Below are positions 16,975 to 25,589 of a stretch of DNA of 64,000 bases, in pieces. How positions within the stretch are numbered: position 1 is the stretch's first letter; every line of letters begins with the position of its first letter. The DNA lies in NCBI RefSeq assembly GCF_006715395.1, contig NZ_VFNC01000002.1, positions 806,001 through 870,000 of the forward strand, written 5' to 3'. The position numbers and the translations under genes are program-made. This stretch comes from Streptomyces sp. SLBN-31 (GTDB lineage: Bacteria; Actinomycetota; Actinomycetes; Streptomycetales; Streptomycetaceae). Under the pieces are notes generated by a model, which worked only from the letters and a program-made list of their open reading frames with translations, searched no databases and had not been told where the DNA came from.

Positions 16975-18332
16975 CGCACCGCGGATCCCGTGTCCTGCAC
17001 GTCGGCTCGCTGTCCCGGGTCGAGGGCGAGGGCGCGCTGCGCCTGCACGTGCACGACCGCACGGTCACCGAGGCACGGCTGGAGATCTACGAGCCGCCGC
17101 GCTTCTTCGAGGCGTTCCTGCGCGGCCGGTCCTACACCGAGCCGCCCGACATCACCGCCCGGGTGTGCGGGATCTGCCCGGTGGCCTACCAGATGAGCGC
17201 CTGCGCGGCGATCGAGGACGCCTGCGGGGTCGAGGTGGACCCGGCGATCCGGGATCTGCGCCGGCTGCTGTACTGCGGCGAGTGGATCGAGAGCCAGGCC
17301 CTGCACATCTATCTGCTGCACGCCCCGGACTTCCTGGGCCACCCCAGCGCGATCGACCTGGCCCGCACGCACCGGGCCGAGGTGGAGCGGGGGCTGCGGC
17401 TGAAGAAGGCCGGCAACGACATCATGGAGCTGGTCGGCGGCCGCGCCGTGCACCCGATCAACGTACGGCTGGGCGGCTTCCACCGCGCCCCGGCCCGCAC
17501 CGAACTGCGGCCGCTGCGCGAGGAGTTGCAGCGGGCGCTGGACGACGCGTGGGAGACCGTGCGCTGGGTGGCGGGCTTCGACTTCCCCGAGGCGCGCACC
17601 GACGCGGACCTGCTGGCGCTGGCCGAGGCGGACACGTACGCGATCGAGGGCGGCACACCGACCGTGCTGCGCGCCGACGGCAGCCGCGGCTCCTTCCCCG
17701 TAGGGCAGTTCACCGACCATGTCAGCGAGACCCATGTGGCCCACTCCACCGCGCTGCACTCGCGGCTCGACGGGCGGCTGCATCTGACGGGCTCGCTGGC
17801 CCGGTTCGCGGTCAGCGGCTCCCTGCTGTCGCCGGTGGCGCTGGAGGCGGCCGTGGCGGCGGGGCTCGGTGACCCGCGCGAGGGCGCGGTGTGCCGCAAC
17901 CCGTTCCGGTCCATCCTGGTGCGGGCGGTGGAGGTGGTGTACGCCGTCGGCGAGGCGCTGCGCATCATCGACGGCTACGAGCCGCCCGCGTCCCCGTACA
18001 CCGAGGTGCCGCCGGTGGCGGGCGTCGGGCACGGCGCCACGGAGGCTCCGCGCGGGGTGCTCTACCACCGCTACGAGATCGACGCCGACGGCCTGGTCGC
18101 CGACGCGACGATGGTGCCGCCCACCGCCCAGAACCAGGGTGCGATCGAGGACGACCTGCGCCGGATGGCCCAGGCCGCCATCGGCGAACGCGACCCGGAC
18201 GACGACGAGCTGACGGCCCTGTGCGAACGCGCGATCCGCAACCACGACCCGTGCATCTCGTGCTCCACCCACTTCCTCGACCTGACCGTCGTCCGTACCT
18301 CGGGCCCGACCACGGGAGGCCACCGTGCCTGA
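16971..18332 (+). CDS. [NiFe]-hydrogenase large subunit (group 3b-like)
   Basis: A 453-residue catalytic subunit starting at GTG 16971. The L1 motif is [11 protein letters not shown] (C66 and C69), and the L2 motif is DPCISCSTH near the end (C428 and C431, H434). Together they give the four Cys ligands of the NiFe centre. A 19-residue tail after H434 is the expected target of the maturation protease encoded upstream. Length and operon partners point to the bidirectional, NAD(P)-linked group 3b. One peculiarity is that the residue four after the second L1 Cys is Tyr73, where many NiFe hydrogenases have His. Its last 8 bp overlap the CBS-BON gene. Confidence 0.93.
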   Translation: MTHRGSRVLHVGSLSRVEGEGALRLHVHDRTVTEARLEIYEPPRFFEAFLRGRSYTEPPDITARVCGICPVAYQMSACAAIEDACGVEVDPAIRDLRRLLYCGEWIESQALHIYLLHAPDFLGHPSAIDLARTHRAEVERGLRLKKAGNDIMELVGGRAVHPINVRLGGFHRAPARTELRPLREELQRALDDAWETVRWVAGFDFPEARTDADLLALAEADTYAIEGGTPTVLRADGSRGSFPVGQFTDHVSETHVAHSTALHSRLDGRLHLTGSLARFAVSGSLLSPVALEAAVAAGLGDPREGAVCRNPFRSILVRAVEVVYAVGEALRIIDGYEPPASPYTEVPPVAGVGHGATEAPRGVLYHRYEIDADGLVADATMVPPTAQNQGAIEDDLRRMAQAAIGERDPDDDELTALCERAIRNHDPCISCSTHFLDLTVVRTSGPTTGGHRA

Positions 18333-18951
18333 ATCTCCGTACACCGTGAGCGATGTGATGACGCAGACCGTCATAGCCGTCGGGCGCGACGCCTCCTTCA
18401 AGGAGATCGTCGGCCTGATCGACCAGTGGAAGGTGAGCGCCCTGCCCGTCCTGGTCGGCGAGGGCCGGGTCATCGGCGTGGTCTCCGAGGCGGATCTGCT
18501 GCCCAAGGAGGAGTTCCGCGACGGGGGCGAGGAGGACGCGGAGCGCGCCGAGCGGCAGAAGGCGGCCGCGCTGACCGCGGGCGAGCTGATGAGCACCCCC
18601 GCGGTGACCGTGCACGCCGATGCCTCCGTCGCCGAGGCCGCCCGCATCATGGCCCGCCGGCACGTCAAGCGGCTGCCGGTGGTGGACTCGGTGGGCATCC
18701 TGCAGGGCGTGGTCAGCCGCAGCGACCTGCTGAAGGTCTTCCTGCGGGACGACGAGGAGATCGCCGAGGAGGTCCGGCACAGCGTCCTGGGCCAGCTGCC
18801 GATCACCACTCCCCTGACGGTGAGCGTGGCCGACGGTGTGGTCACCCTCGGCGGCGTGCTGCCCGACCGTACCCTCGTGCCGATCGTGGCGCGGGCGGTG
18901 CGGGCCGTGGAGGGTGTCGTGGACATCCGGCTGGACCTGACGCACCGATGA
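18325..18951 (+). CDS. CBS-pair + BON domain protein in hydrogenase operon
   Basis: A 208-residue protein with two CBS motifs ([25 protein letters not shown] and [25 protein letters not shown]) and a C-terminal BON domain ([18 protein letters not shown]). CBS pairs bind adenine nucleotides and act as energy sensors, while BON domains often mediate lipid or protein contacts. The GTG start (18325) overlaps the large-subunit end, and the stop overlaps the hypD ATG, so it is translated together with the enzyme. It is very similar to the CBS-BON protein at 37.3 kb (shared LPKEEFRD and [17 protein letters not shown]). Confidence 0.9.
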   Translation: MPESPYTVSDVMTQTVIAVGRDASFKEIVGLIDQWKVSALPVLVGEGRVIGVVSEADLLPKEEFRDGGEEDAERAERQKAAALTAGELMSTPAVTVHADASVAEAARIMARRHVKRLPVVDSVGILQGVVSRSDLLKVFLRDDEEIAEEVRHSVLGQLPITTPLTVSVADGVVTLGGVLPDRTLVPIVARAVRAVEGVVDIRLDLTHR

Positions 18952-20054
18952 AATACCTCGACGAGTACCGCGACCCGGCGCTCGCCCGGCGGCTGCTGGA
19001 GGAGCTGCGGCGCACGGCCGGCCGGCCCTGGCGGATCATGGAGGTGTGCGGCGGTCAGACGCACACCCTCGTCCGCCAGGGCATCGACGAGCTGCTGCCC
19101 GCCGGGATGCGGATGATCCACGGCCCCGGCTGCCCGGTGTGCGTCACCCCGCTGGAGACCCTCGACCGAGCCATGGCGATCGCCGCCCGCCCCGGCGTTA
19201 TCTTCACCAGCTTCGGGGACATGCTGCGCGTGCCCGGCAGCGAGACCGACCTGCTGTCCCTGCGGGCGCGCGGCGCCGACGTCCGGGTGGTGTACGCCCC
19301 GATGGACGCCGTGCGCCTGGCCGCAGCGAACCCCGACCGGGAGGTCGTCTTCCTCGCGGTCGGCTTCGAGACGACGGCGCCCGCGAACGCCACGGCCGTC
19401 CTGCACGCGGCCCGGCTGGGGCTGACGAACTTCTCCATGCTGGTCAGCCATGTCCTGGTGCCGCCGGCGATGACCGCGCTGCTGGAGGACCCCGACTGCG
19501 AGGTGCAGGCGTTCCTGGCGGCCGGGCATGTGTGCGCGGTGATGGGCTGGACCGAGTACGAGCCGATCGCGGCCCGCTACCGGGTGCCGATCGTGGTGAC
19601 CGGCTTTGAGCCGCTGGACCTCCTGGAGGGCGTCCTGATGGCCGTCCGGCAGCTGGAGGGGGGCCGCTTCGAGGTCGAGAACCAGTACGTACGGGCCGTG
19701 CGCCGCTCGGGCAACACCGACGCCCAGGAGGCCGTACGGAAGGTCTTCCAGGTCACCGACCGGTCCTGGCGCGGCATCGGGGCGCTGCCGGACAGCGGGC
19801 TCGAACTCGCCGACGCCTACGCCGGGTTCGACGCCGCCCGCCGGTTCGACGTGGGCGGGCTGCGGCCCGTGGAGGACCCCGAGTGCATCGCGGGCGCCAT
19901 CCTGACCGGCGCCCGGCTGCCCACCGACTGTCCCGCGTACGGCACCCGCTGCACGCCCCGTCATCCCCTCGGCGCGCCCATGGTGTCGTCCGAGGGCACG
20001 TGTGCCGCCTTCCACGCGGCCGGACGCACCGCTTCGGCGAGGAGCACACCATGA
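18948..20054 (+). CDS. hypD: hydrogenase maturation protein HypD
   Basis: A 368-residue HypD, the 4Fe-4S scaffold that with HypC assembles Fe(CN)2CO. Canonical motifs are [48 protein letters not shown] and the late Cys-rich [24 protein letters not shown]. Length is normal. It is coupled by ATGA overlaps to the CBS-BON gene before it and hypE after it. Confidence 0.96.
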   Translation: MKYLDEYRDPALARRLLEELRRTAGRPWRIMEVCGGQTHTLVRQGIDELLPAGMRMIHGPGCPVCVTPLETLDRAMAIAARPGVIFTSFGDMLRVPGSETDLLSLRARGADVRVVYAPMDAVRLAAANPDREVVFLAVGFETTAPANATAVLHAARLGLTNFSMLVSHVLVPPAMTALLEDPDCEVQAFLAAGHVCAVMGWTEYEPIAARYRVPIVVTGFEPLDLLEGVLMAVRQLEGGRFEVENQYVRAVRRSGNTDAQEAVRKVFQVTDRSWRGIGALPDSGLELADAYAGFDAARRFDVGGLRPVEDPECIAGAILTGARLPTDCPAYGTRCTPRHPLGAPMVSSEGTCAAFHAAGRTASARSTP

Positions 20055-21085
20055 CCATCGAATGCCCGACTCCCCGGCACGAGGAGGAGGTCGTGCTGCT
20101 GGGCCACGGCGCCGGCGGCCGGCTCACCGAGGAACTCCTCGACACGCTGGTGCTGCCCGCGGTCGGCGAGACCGAGGGGCCGCTGGAGGACGCGGCGCTG
20201 CTGCCGGGCCGGCCGGACCTGGTGATGAGCACCGACAGCTTCGTCGTCAGCCCGCTGTTCTTCCCCGGCGGGGACATCGGGTCCCTCGCCGTGCACGGCA
20301 CCATCAACGACCTGGCGATGCGGGGCGCCCGGCCGCTCGCGCTGTCCGTCTCCCTGATCATCGAGGAGGGGCTGCCGCTGTCCGAACTGCGGGCGGTGAT
20401 GGCCTCGTTGGGCAAGGCGGCCCAGGACGCGGGGGTGCCCGTGATCACCGGCGACACCAAGGTCGTGGGCCGGGGCGCCGCCGACCGGCTGTTCATCAAC
20501 ACCACCGGGGTCGGGCAGCGGCATGCGCCGATGTGCCCGTCGGCGGCGAACGCCCGCCCCGGTGACGTGGTCCTGCTGTCCGGGCCGATCGGGCTGCACG
20601 GCACGACGGTGCTCAGCACCCGGGAGGGGCTGGGCTTCGAGGGGGACATCGCCTCCGACAGCCGTCCGCTGCACCGCCTGGTGCACGCCCTGGCGCCGCT
20701 CGGTGCCGCCGTGCACGTGCTGCGCGACCCCACGCGGGGCGGGCTGGCCGCCTCGCTCAACGAGATCGCCCGGGACTCGTCGGTGGCCGTGGAGATCGAG
20801 GAGAGCGCGGTTCCCGTGCCGCAGGCCGTCGCCTCCGCGTGCGACCTGCTCGGCCTGGATCCGCTGGTCGTCGCGAACGAGGGCTGCATGGTGGCGTTCG
20901 TCGAGCCGGAAGCCGCCGAGGAGGCGCTGACGGCGATGCGGTCGGTGCCGGAGGGCGCGCAGTCGGTCCGGATCGGCGAGGTACTGCACGAGGGCCCGCT
21001 GGGCCGGGCGACCCTGCGGACGCTGGTGGGCGCCCGCCGCATCGTGGAAATGCCACTCGGCGAGCAGTTGCCGCGCATCTGCTGA
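20051..21085 (+). CDS. hypE: hydrogenase maturation protein HypE
   Basis: A 344-residue HypE of the PurM-like AIR-synthase fold. It dehydrates the thiocarbamoyl group received from HypF to thiocyanate. The C-terminus ends in PRIC, the invariant motif whose terminal Cys carries the cyanide precursor. [21 protein letters not shown] at the start and [11 protein letters not shown] in the middle are typical. It is the last gene of the structural/maturation operon. hypA and hypB are not found after it or elsewhere in the window. Confidence 0.96.
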   Translation: MTIECPTPRHEEEVVLLGHGAGGRLTEELLDTLVLPAVGETEGPLEDAALLPGRPDLVMSTDSFVVSPLFFPGGDIGSLAVHGTINDLAMRGARPLALSVSLIIEEGLPLSELRAVMASLGKAAQDAGVPVITGDTKVVGRGAADRLFINTTGVGQRHAPMCPSAANARPGDVVLLSGPIGLHGTTVLSTREGLGFEGDIASDSRPLHRLVHALAPLGAAVHVLRDPTRGGLAASLNEIARDSSVAVEIEESAVPVPQAVASACDLLGLDPLVVANEGCMVAFVEPEAAEEALTAMRSVPEGAQSVRIGEVLHEGPLGRATLRTLVGARRIVEMPLGEQLPRIC

Positions 21086-21391
21086 GCACCGGGCGCGCAG
21101 GTCGGCCACTGGCGCCGCGGCCGCGACTCACTCGCCGAGGTGGCGCCCCGGTTCAAGACCGGCGCCGCCCGGCTGACCCGAGCACGCCGACCCCGCCCCA
21201 CCAAGGGCGGCCCCGCGGCCCTGGCCGGACAGAGCACCGGCGACCCCGTCGGCACCCGCGGCACCCGAAAGCGCCGCCGTGAAGACGAAGATGCGGCGAT
21301 CCGGCCTCCGCTCGGACGTCGACGCCCGTCGTCGACGAGGTCAGGAGCGCGGCTCTGCCCGGCCCGCGTCGGACCGCCGGCCGGAAAGGCG
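21086..21391. other. intergenic stretch between convergent hypE and the Rv1733c-like gene
   Basis: About 306 bp with open frames but no recognisable family in any of them. It contains a weak hairpin (21142-21166). A decayed gene is possible, but I could not identify one. Confidence 0.5.
21142..21166. terminator. imperfect hairpin downstream of hypE
   Basis: GGCGCCCCGGT and ACCGGCGCC pair across a TCAAG loop with a 2-nt bulge, 57 bp after the hypE stop. No T-run. Confidence 0.35.
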
Positions 21392-21985
21392 TCAGCGTGT
21401 CTTTCCGCCCCACTGCCGGTCCACGCGGGCCCACTCGGTGTCCCACTGCACCAGGCGGCGTCGGTCGAGCAGGGTGCACATCCCCGAGCCGGTGAGGAGC
21501 ACCACTCCGGCGACGGTCACGCCGGCCAGTGTGCCCAGCACCACGGCCTGGAACCGCGCCTGGCCGACGCCCGCGGGCTCGGGCACGAGCCGGTCCTGGG
21601 CGTCCAGCCAGATCCGGGTGGTGCTGCCGGCCCTGCTCGCGGCCGCGACCCGGGTGACGCCCGTGCGCGGCGTCCCGTCTGCCGCGGTCCAGCGCACGGT
21701 GGCCCAGGCGCGGGCGTCGCCGACGCCGTCGACGGAGGAGGTGCCGCTCTCCGCGTCCTTGGTCAACACGGCCCGTACGGAGTGCCGTTCGGCCCGCAGT
21801 CCGGCGCTGTCGCGCTCGATGGCGCCAGCCGCGCCCAGGCCCGCGGCGACGGCCGCCAGCAGAGCCAGCGTCCACACGGCCAGCAGCAGCCAGGCCTCCA
21901 CCAGGTAGCTGGGGCGCCTGAGCGGGTTGCGCCGCAGCCGCCACCAGCGCTTCCTGGCCGGTCGTACGTGCCGTACCGCGGCCAT
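21392..21985 (-). CDS. Rv1733c-family membrane protein
   Basis: A 197-residue protein with two membrane helices. One follows the basic [33 protein letters not shown] opening; the other lies near the C-terminus (AVVLGTLAGVTVAGVVLLTGSG). A soluble domain between them includes WTAADGTPRTGVTRV and IWLDAQDRLVPEP. This layout and the NPLRRPSYLVEAW motif are those of the Rv1733c family, whose founding member is a DosR-regulon antigen in M. tuberculosis. Function is unknown. The ATG (21985) lies 2 nt after the stop of the upstream nitroreductase, so the two form an operon. A paralogue lies at 38.0-38.6 kb. Confidence 0.82.
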   Translation of the reverse strand: MAAVRHVRPARKRWWRLRRNPLRRPSYLVEAWLLLAVWTLALLAAVAAGLGAAGAIERDSAGLRAERHSVRAVLTKDAESGTSSVDGVGDARAWATVRWTAADGTPRTGVTRVAAASRAGSTTRIWLDAQDRLVPEPAGVGQARFQAVVLGTLAGVTVAGVVLLTGSGMCTLLDRRRLVQWDTEWARVDRQWGGKTR

Positions 21986-21987
21986 CG

Positions 21988-22977
21988 TCACCACCGGACC
22001 AACGCGTCGTCCCGGACGAGGACTTCGGAGGCCGGACGGCGGGCAGTGGTCCACACTTGCGCCGGGACACCCAGCCGCAGCACCATCTGCGGGAAGTTCC
22101 CGGCGGCCAGGCGCCGACGCAACTCGGCGCGGATCTCGGGGAGTTCGAGCGGCTGGGTGTGGAAGGCGGCCATGACGTGGCGAGCGGCGGCGGACAGCAG
22201 CACACGCTGCAGCGCCTGTCCGGCCCGCAGCCAGTCCATCCGGCCGTCGCGCGGCGTGGACAGCACGGCGACGGTGCCGGTGCCGAGTCCGCGCCGGCGG
22301 GCGGGGACGATGAACCGCCGTGCCAGGTCGAGGTAGTCCCGGCCTGCGAGGAGCGTGGCGTCCGGGTGGAAGCGGGCCGCGTCGGCGGGCACCTTGTCGG
22401 GACCGACGCTGCGCGTGACCTCCCAGCTGTGGCCGGCGTCCGCCCGGTGCGCGTCCTCGGCGGTGCGCACCAGGCGCGCGATCAGGTCCAGTTCCTCGGG
22501 TTCCTCCAGGACGTGGAGGACGGCGCCCTCCATCCGGGCTTGTTCGCGCAGGTCGTCGAGGAGCCCGCTGGGCAGCGCCAGGGAGGCGAAGGGTCCGCGG
22601 TGGGTGTGGCGGTGGGGCATGGCGTCGATCAGCTGCGCCTCGTCGGCGGTGGCCGGGGCGTGCACGGCGAAGCCCACGCGGGCCAGGAAGGTGGAGTCGC
22701 CGGGCCGCGGCAGCAGATCCACGGACGGCTGGAAGCCGAGGTGGCGCACGGCCATCCGCGTGTTGAACAGGGCCGCTCCGCAGGCGATGACCATCTCCCG
22801 GCCGCCGGGGTCGGTGAGGATCATGCGCCGTCCGCCGTCCGCGTGCACCTCGAAGCCGTGGTCGTGGCCCTCCTCGACGAAGAACCAGGGCTGGCTGTTG
22901 TGTGGGGAGGGCGCGAGGGAGGCGGCACGGGCCAGGTGAACCGCCGCGTGGCCGGACTTCTCGTACGACACGGTCAT
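21988..22977 (-). CDS. Acg-family nitroreductase-like FMN protein
   Basis: A 329-residue member of the Acg/Rv3131-like nitroreductase family. APSPHNSQPWFFV near the start and CGAALFNTRMAVRHLGF are the family's signature blocks. DWLRAGQALQRVLLSAA and PQMVLRLG in the second half complete the fold. Acg-type proteins bind FMN tightly but often lack nitroreductase activity, and they are classic DosR targets. ATG 22977 is preceded by AGGCGGGATCC. The region just upstream carries a duplicated 18-bp segment, and shared DevR-like sites lie between it and the divergent GerMN gene. Confidence 0.87.
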   Translation of the reverse strand: MTVSYEKSGHAAVHLARAASLAPSPHNSQPWFFVEEGHDHGFEVHADGGRRMILTDPGGREMVIACGAALFNTRMAVRHLGFQPSVDLLPRPGDSTFLARVGFAVHAPATADEAQLIDAMPHRHTHRGPFASLALPSGLLDDLREQARMEGAVLHVLEEPEELDLIARLVRTAEDAHRADAGHSWEVTRSVGPDKVPADAARFHPDATLLAGRDYLDLARRFIVPARRRGLGTGTVAVLSTPRDGRMDWLRAGQALQRVLLSAAARHVMAAFHTQPLELPEIRAELRRRLAAGNFPQMVLRLGVPAQVWTTARRPASEVLVRDDALVRW

Positions 22978-22986
22978 GGTGGATCC

Positions 22987-23022
22987 CGCCTTTCGCGAAC
23001 CGTCCACCTTTCGTGAACCATC
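22987..23022. repeat. 18-bp tandem duplication upstream of the nitroreductase
   Basis: Two adjacent 18-bp units (22987-23004 and 23005-23022) match at 15 of 18 positions. On the gene's strand each contains a CGAAAGG-type purine stretch, so the ribosome-binding region appears duplicated. Confidence 0.65.
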
Positions 23023-23134
23023 CCTCCCCAGGGTCCCCGGGTGCGGCCGGCGGAGGCAGGGGCCGAGGGTCCCGGTGCGCGGCCTGTGCGGCCCTCTTCC
23101 GGCTCTCCGGTCCCCGGCCGGCCGACAACGCGGG

Positions 23135-23169
23135 CCGCCGTTCGGCCCTCGAGGGGAGCCGGACGGCCC
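23135..23169. promoter_or_regulatory. candidate DevR/OsdR-type operator, paired sites
   Basis: CCGCCGTTCGGCCC (23135-23148, good right half) and GAGCCGGACGGCCC (23156-23169), 21 bp apart. The proximal site ends 51 bp before the GerMN gene. It could also serve the divergent nitroreductase. Confidence 0.45.
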
Positions 23170-23220
23170 TGGGAGCCCTGGGCGGGGAGCGGTTCGCTGG
23201 AAGTGTGGGAGGAGGATGCC

Positions 23221-24021
23221 ATGTCCAGTGGAACGCGGTCCGCGTCGGCGGCCCGCACGGCGACGGTCCCGAAGCCGTCGGCCGACGGCACGGGCACATC
23301 ATCGGCGAAGAGGGTGCGTACGGCGGTGTACTTCCTGCACGACGGGAAGGTCTCGGCCGTCCCCCGCACCGTGACGGCCCCGGCGACCGCCACCGCGGCC
23401 CTGCGCGCCCTGCTGTCCGGCCCCAGCCGCTTCGAGGGCCACCGGGGCCGTACCACCGCCGTCCCGGCCGGTACCGAGCTGCGCTCGGTCGACGTCCAGG
23501 GCCGTCTCGCGACGGTCGACCTGTCCGACCGCTTCCTCGACGACTCCGGCGGCCCGTCGATGCGGGCCCGGCTGGCCCAGGTCGTGTTCACGCTGACCAG
23601 GTTCCCGACAGTGCGCAAGGTGGCCTTCGAGATCGAGGGCAAGCCGGTGCGGTACTCCGGCCCCGAGGGCATCGTCCTCGACGGTCCGGTCGGCCGTGCC
23701 GACTTCGAGGACCTGTCGCCCGCCGTGCTGGTCGAGTCGCCCCTGATCGGTGACGCGGTACGCACCCCGCTGCGGGTGTGGGGCAGCGCGGACACCTTCG
23801 AGGCGGAGTTCCGGCTGATGGTGACCGACGTCTCCGGGCACCGGGCGGCCGACGTGCCGGTCCGGGCCACGTCCGGCACGAGCACTCGCGGCACCTTCGA
23901 CGTCACCTTCCCCTACCGGGCGGTGCGCACCGGGCCGGGTCTGCTGACGGCGTACTTCGTCTCGCCCGAGGACGGACGCCCGGTGACCGTGGACACCGTG
24001 CCGCTGGCCGTGAACCGCTGA
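23221..24021 (+). CDS. GerMN + Gmad2 domain protein without signal peptide
   Basis: A 266-residue protein. Residues about 30-140 form a GerMN domain (RTAVYFLHDGKVSAVPRTV, TALRALLSGPSRFEG, TELRSVDVQGRLATVDLS). Residues 165-265 form a Gmad2/immunoglobulin-like domain (VESPLIGDAVRTPLRVWGSADTFEAEF). Such domain pairs usually occur in exported lipoproteins with germination or cell-wall roles. Here the N-terminus is a Ser/Ala/Thr-rich stretch without a hydrophobic core or lipobox, so the protein seems cytosolic or the export route is unusual. ATG 23221 has GGAGGA 5-10 nt upstream. The gene is monocistronic, with a strong terminator after it. Confidence 0.82.
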   Translation: MSSGTRSASAARTATVPKPSADGTGTSSAKRVRTAVYFLHDGKVSAVPRTVTAPATATAALRALLSGPSRFEGHRGRTTAVPAGTELRSVDVQGRLATVDLSDRFLDDSGGPSMRARLAQVVFTLTRFPTVRKVAFEIEGKPVRYSGPEGIVLDGPVGRADFEDLSPAVLVESPLIGDAVRTPLRVWGSADTFEAEFRLMVTDVSGHRAADVPVRATSGTSTRGTFDVTFPYRAVRTGPGLLTAYFVSPEDGRPVTVDTVPLAVNR

Positions 24022-24040
24022 CTCCGGCCCGCGGCACGAG

Positions 24041-24069
24041 GACCCCGGCGCGAGGACCGCGCCGGGGTC
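24041..24069. terminator. strong hairpin between convergent genes
   Basis: GACCCCGGCGCG (24041-24052) and CGCGCCGGGGTC (24058-24069) form a perfect 12-bp stem with a 5-nt loop. It lies between the GerMN gene end and the small membrane protein end and is likely bidirectional. Confidence 0.7.
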
Positions 24070-24086
24070 GTCCAGTGCGTTGCCCC

Positions 24087-24284
24087 TCAGACCTTTGTCA
24101 GGGGGTGGTGGTGAGCCAGGTGCCGGGCCAGCAGGACCAGTCCGACGATGGCCGGTATCACCAGCGGCACCAGGGGCAGGCCGGCGACCGAGGCGGCCAG
24201 TCCGAGGCACAGGAACGCCAGGATCGCGGCGAGTAGATAGAGCACCGCCTCGGTGGTGACGACGGGGATCTGACGGATGTTCAT
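24087..24284 (-). CDS. small two-helix membrane protein
   Basis: A 65-residue protein starting at ATG 24284 with CCAAGGAGGCG just upstream. It is almost wholly two membrane helices (VLYLLAAILAFLCLGLAASV and LVPLVIPAIVGLVLLARHL) ending in a His-rich LAHHHPLTKV. No family name is recognised. It is the last gene of the acyl-CoA ligase-CBS-flavodoxin operon, 28 nt behind the flavodoxin gene. Confidence 0.72.
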   Translation of the reverse strand: MNIRQIPVVTTEAVLYLLAAILAFLCLGLAASVAGLPLVPLVIPAIVGLVLLARHLAHHHPLTKV

Positions 24285-24312
24285 GATGCGCCTCCTTGGG
24301 GAGGGTCTTCTC

Positions 24313-24822
24313 TCAGGTCGTCTGCTCCTTCTTGACCAGTTCGTCGGCGACCCCGGCCGCCCACGCCTCGATCTCGGGGAAGTCGCGGAAGTCACCGCCC
24401 TTCCCGTTGCGGATGATCATCCGGGCGATGCGCCCCTTGGCGCCCTCCTGCAGGCAGCCGCCGAAGGTGACGTGGCCGCGGGCGTCGAGCTTGTCCACGG
24501 CGCGCCGCACCCAGGGCACGGGCGGGATGTCCTTCTCGGAGGCCGAGGCGTCGAGCGGGCCGCTGCTGAACAGCCACACCGGCCGCTCGGCCAGGACCCG
24601 CCGGTGCCGGCGCACGAAGCGGCGGGCGTCGCGGTGCCAGCGCCCGGCGTACAGGGCGCCGCCGACCACGAAGGCGTCGTACGACGTCACGTCGGTGACC
24701 GTGGCCGCGGACGCCGTGTCCACGACGAGGCCCTCCCTGCGCAGGACGTCGGCCACCGCCTCGGCGATCCCCGCGGTCGATCCGTTCGTCGTTCCATAGG
24801 CGACCAGCACGTTCTCGGGCAT
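24313..24822 (-). CDS. flavodoxin-domain protein (protoporphyrinogen-oxidase-like)
   Basis: A 169-residue flavodoxin fold: VLVAYGTTNGSTAGIAEAVADVL is the FMN phosphate loop, then VVGGALYAGRWHRDARRF and LFSSGPLDA. It resembles HemG-like menaquinone-linked flavodoxins, which often occur beside USP and CBS genes in actinobacterial dormancy islands. Whether it oxidises protoporphyrinogen or serves another redox role cannot be told. It lies 20 nt downstream of the CBS-BON gene in the same operon. Confidence 0.85.
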   Translation of the reverse strand: MPENVLVAYGTTNGSTAGIAEAVADVLRREGLVVDTASAATVTDVTSYDAFVVGGALYAGRWHRDARRFVRRHRRVLAERPVWLFSSGPLDASASEKDIPPVPWVRRAVDKLDARGHVTFGGCLQEGAKGRIARMIIRNGKGGDFRDFPEIEAWAAGVADELVKKEQTT

Positions 24823-24842
24823 GGGGTCCGCCTCCTCTCACG

Positions 24843-25577
24843 TCACAGCTTGCGCATCCAGTCGTCGGCGACGCCGTGCATGGCGGACTCCTCGGCCGGC
24901 CGGACGTGCGAGTCGTCCAGACGGAAGGTGAGCTTGTCGACGACGGCGACCACTCCGTCGATCTGACGGGTCATGGAGACGGCTATCTCCGTCTCGCTCT
25001 TGCGTTCCATGTGTCCGGCGAGCGTGACCACGCCCTCGACCACGGAGACGTCGATGCTGCGCTCGGGGAGCCACAGGGCGCGGACGATGACCTCGCCGAC
25101 GACCTCGTTGCGGATCTCGGAGTCGGGCCGCAGGAAGACCTGGAGCAGGTCGCGGCGGGTGACGATGCCGACGAGCCGCTGCTCCTCGTCCAGGACGGGC
25201 AGCCGTTCCACATGGTGCAGGGCCATGGTGCGGGCGGCCTCGACGATGGTGTCGTCCGCGTGCACGGTGACGGCCGGTTCGGTCATCAGCTGGCCGGCGG
25301 TGCGGGCGCGGGCCTTGGCCTTGCGGGTGCGGCTCTCCCGGGTCAGGGCGGCGAGCGGGTGGTGCCGGGGCTGCTCGTAGGGGTCCGGCGTGTCGGCCTG
25401 CCGGATCATGAGGTCGGTCTCGGAGATGACGCCGATGACCTTCTCGTCCTCGTCCACCACCGGCAGTCCGCTGATGCGGTTCTCACCGAGCAGCCGGACC
25501 ACTTCCTTGAAGGGGGTTCCGTACTCGGCGCGGACGACGTCCGTGGTCATGACGGAGCCGACCTTGTTGTGCTTCAT
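24843..25577 (-). CDS. CBS-pair + BON domain protein
   Basis: A 244-residue protein: CBS1 (VGSVMTTDVVRAEYGTPFKEVVRLL), CBS2 ([25 protein letters not shown]) and a BON domain (SIDVSVVEGVVTLAGHMERK). A basic linker (TRESRTRKAKARAR) separates the CBS motifs. It is a likely adenine-nucleotide sensor. It begins 12 nt after the acyl-CoA ligase fusion gene and precedes the flavodoxin gene. It is more distant from the CBS-BON copies at 18.3 and 37.3 kb than those are from each other. Confidence 0.9.
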   Translation of the reverse strand: MKHNKVGSVMTTDVVRAEYGTPFKEVVRLLGENRISGLPVVDEDEKVIGVISETDLMIRQADTPDPYEQPRHHPLAALTRESRTRKAKARARTAGQLMTEPAVTVHADDTIVEAARTMALHHVERLPVLDEEQRLVGIVTRRDLLQVFLRPDSEIRNEVVGEVIVRALWLPERSIDVSVVEGVVTLAGHMERKSETEIAVSMTRQIDGVVAVVDKLTFRLDDSHVRPAEESAMHGVADDWMRKL

Positions 25578-25589
25578 GGCTTCTCCTCC

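Noticed and set aside
16542..20015. 1157-codon reverse frame across the hydrogenase operon
   Set aside because: It runs opposite to small, large, CBS and hypD genes, which all have clear family motifs. The antisense product is low complexity.
21086..21391. possible transposase remnant after hypE
   Set aside because: A short stretch reads like generic basic protein, but no transposase motif, terminal inverted repeats or target duplication could be seen.
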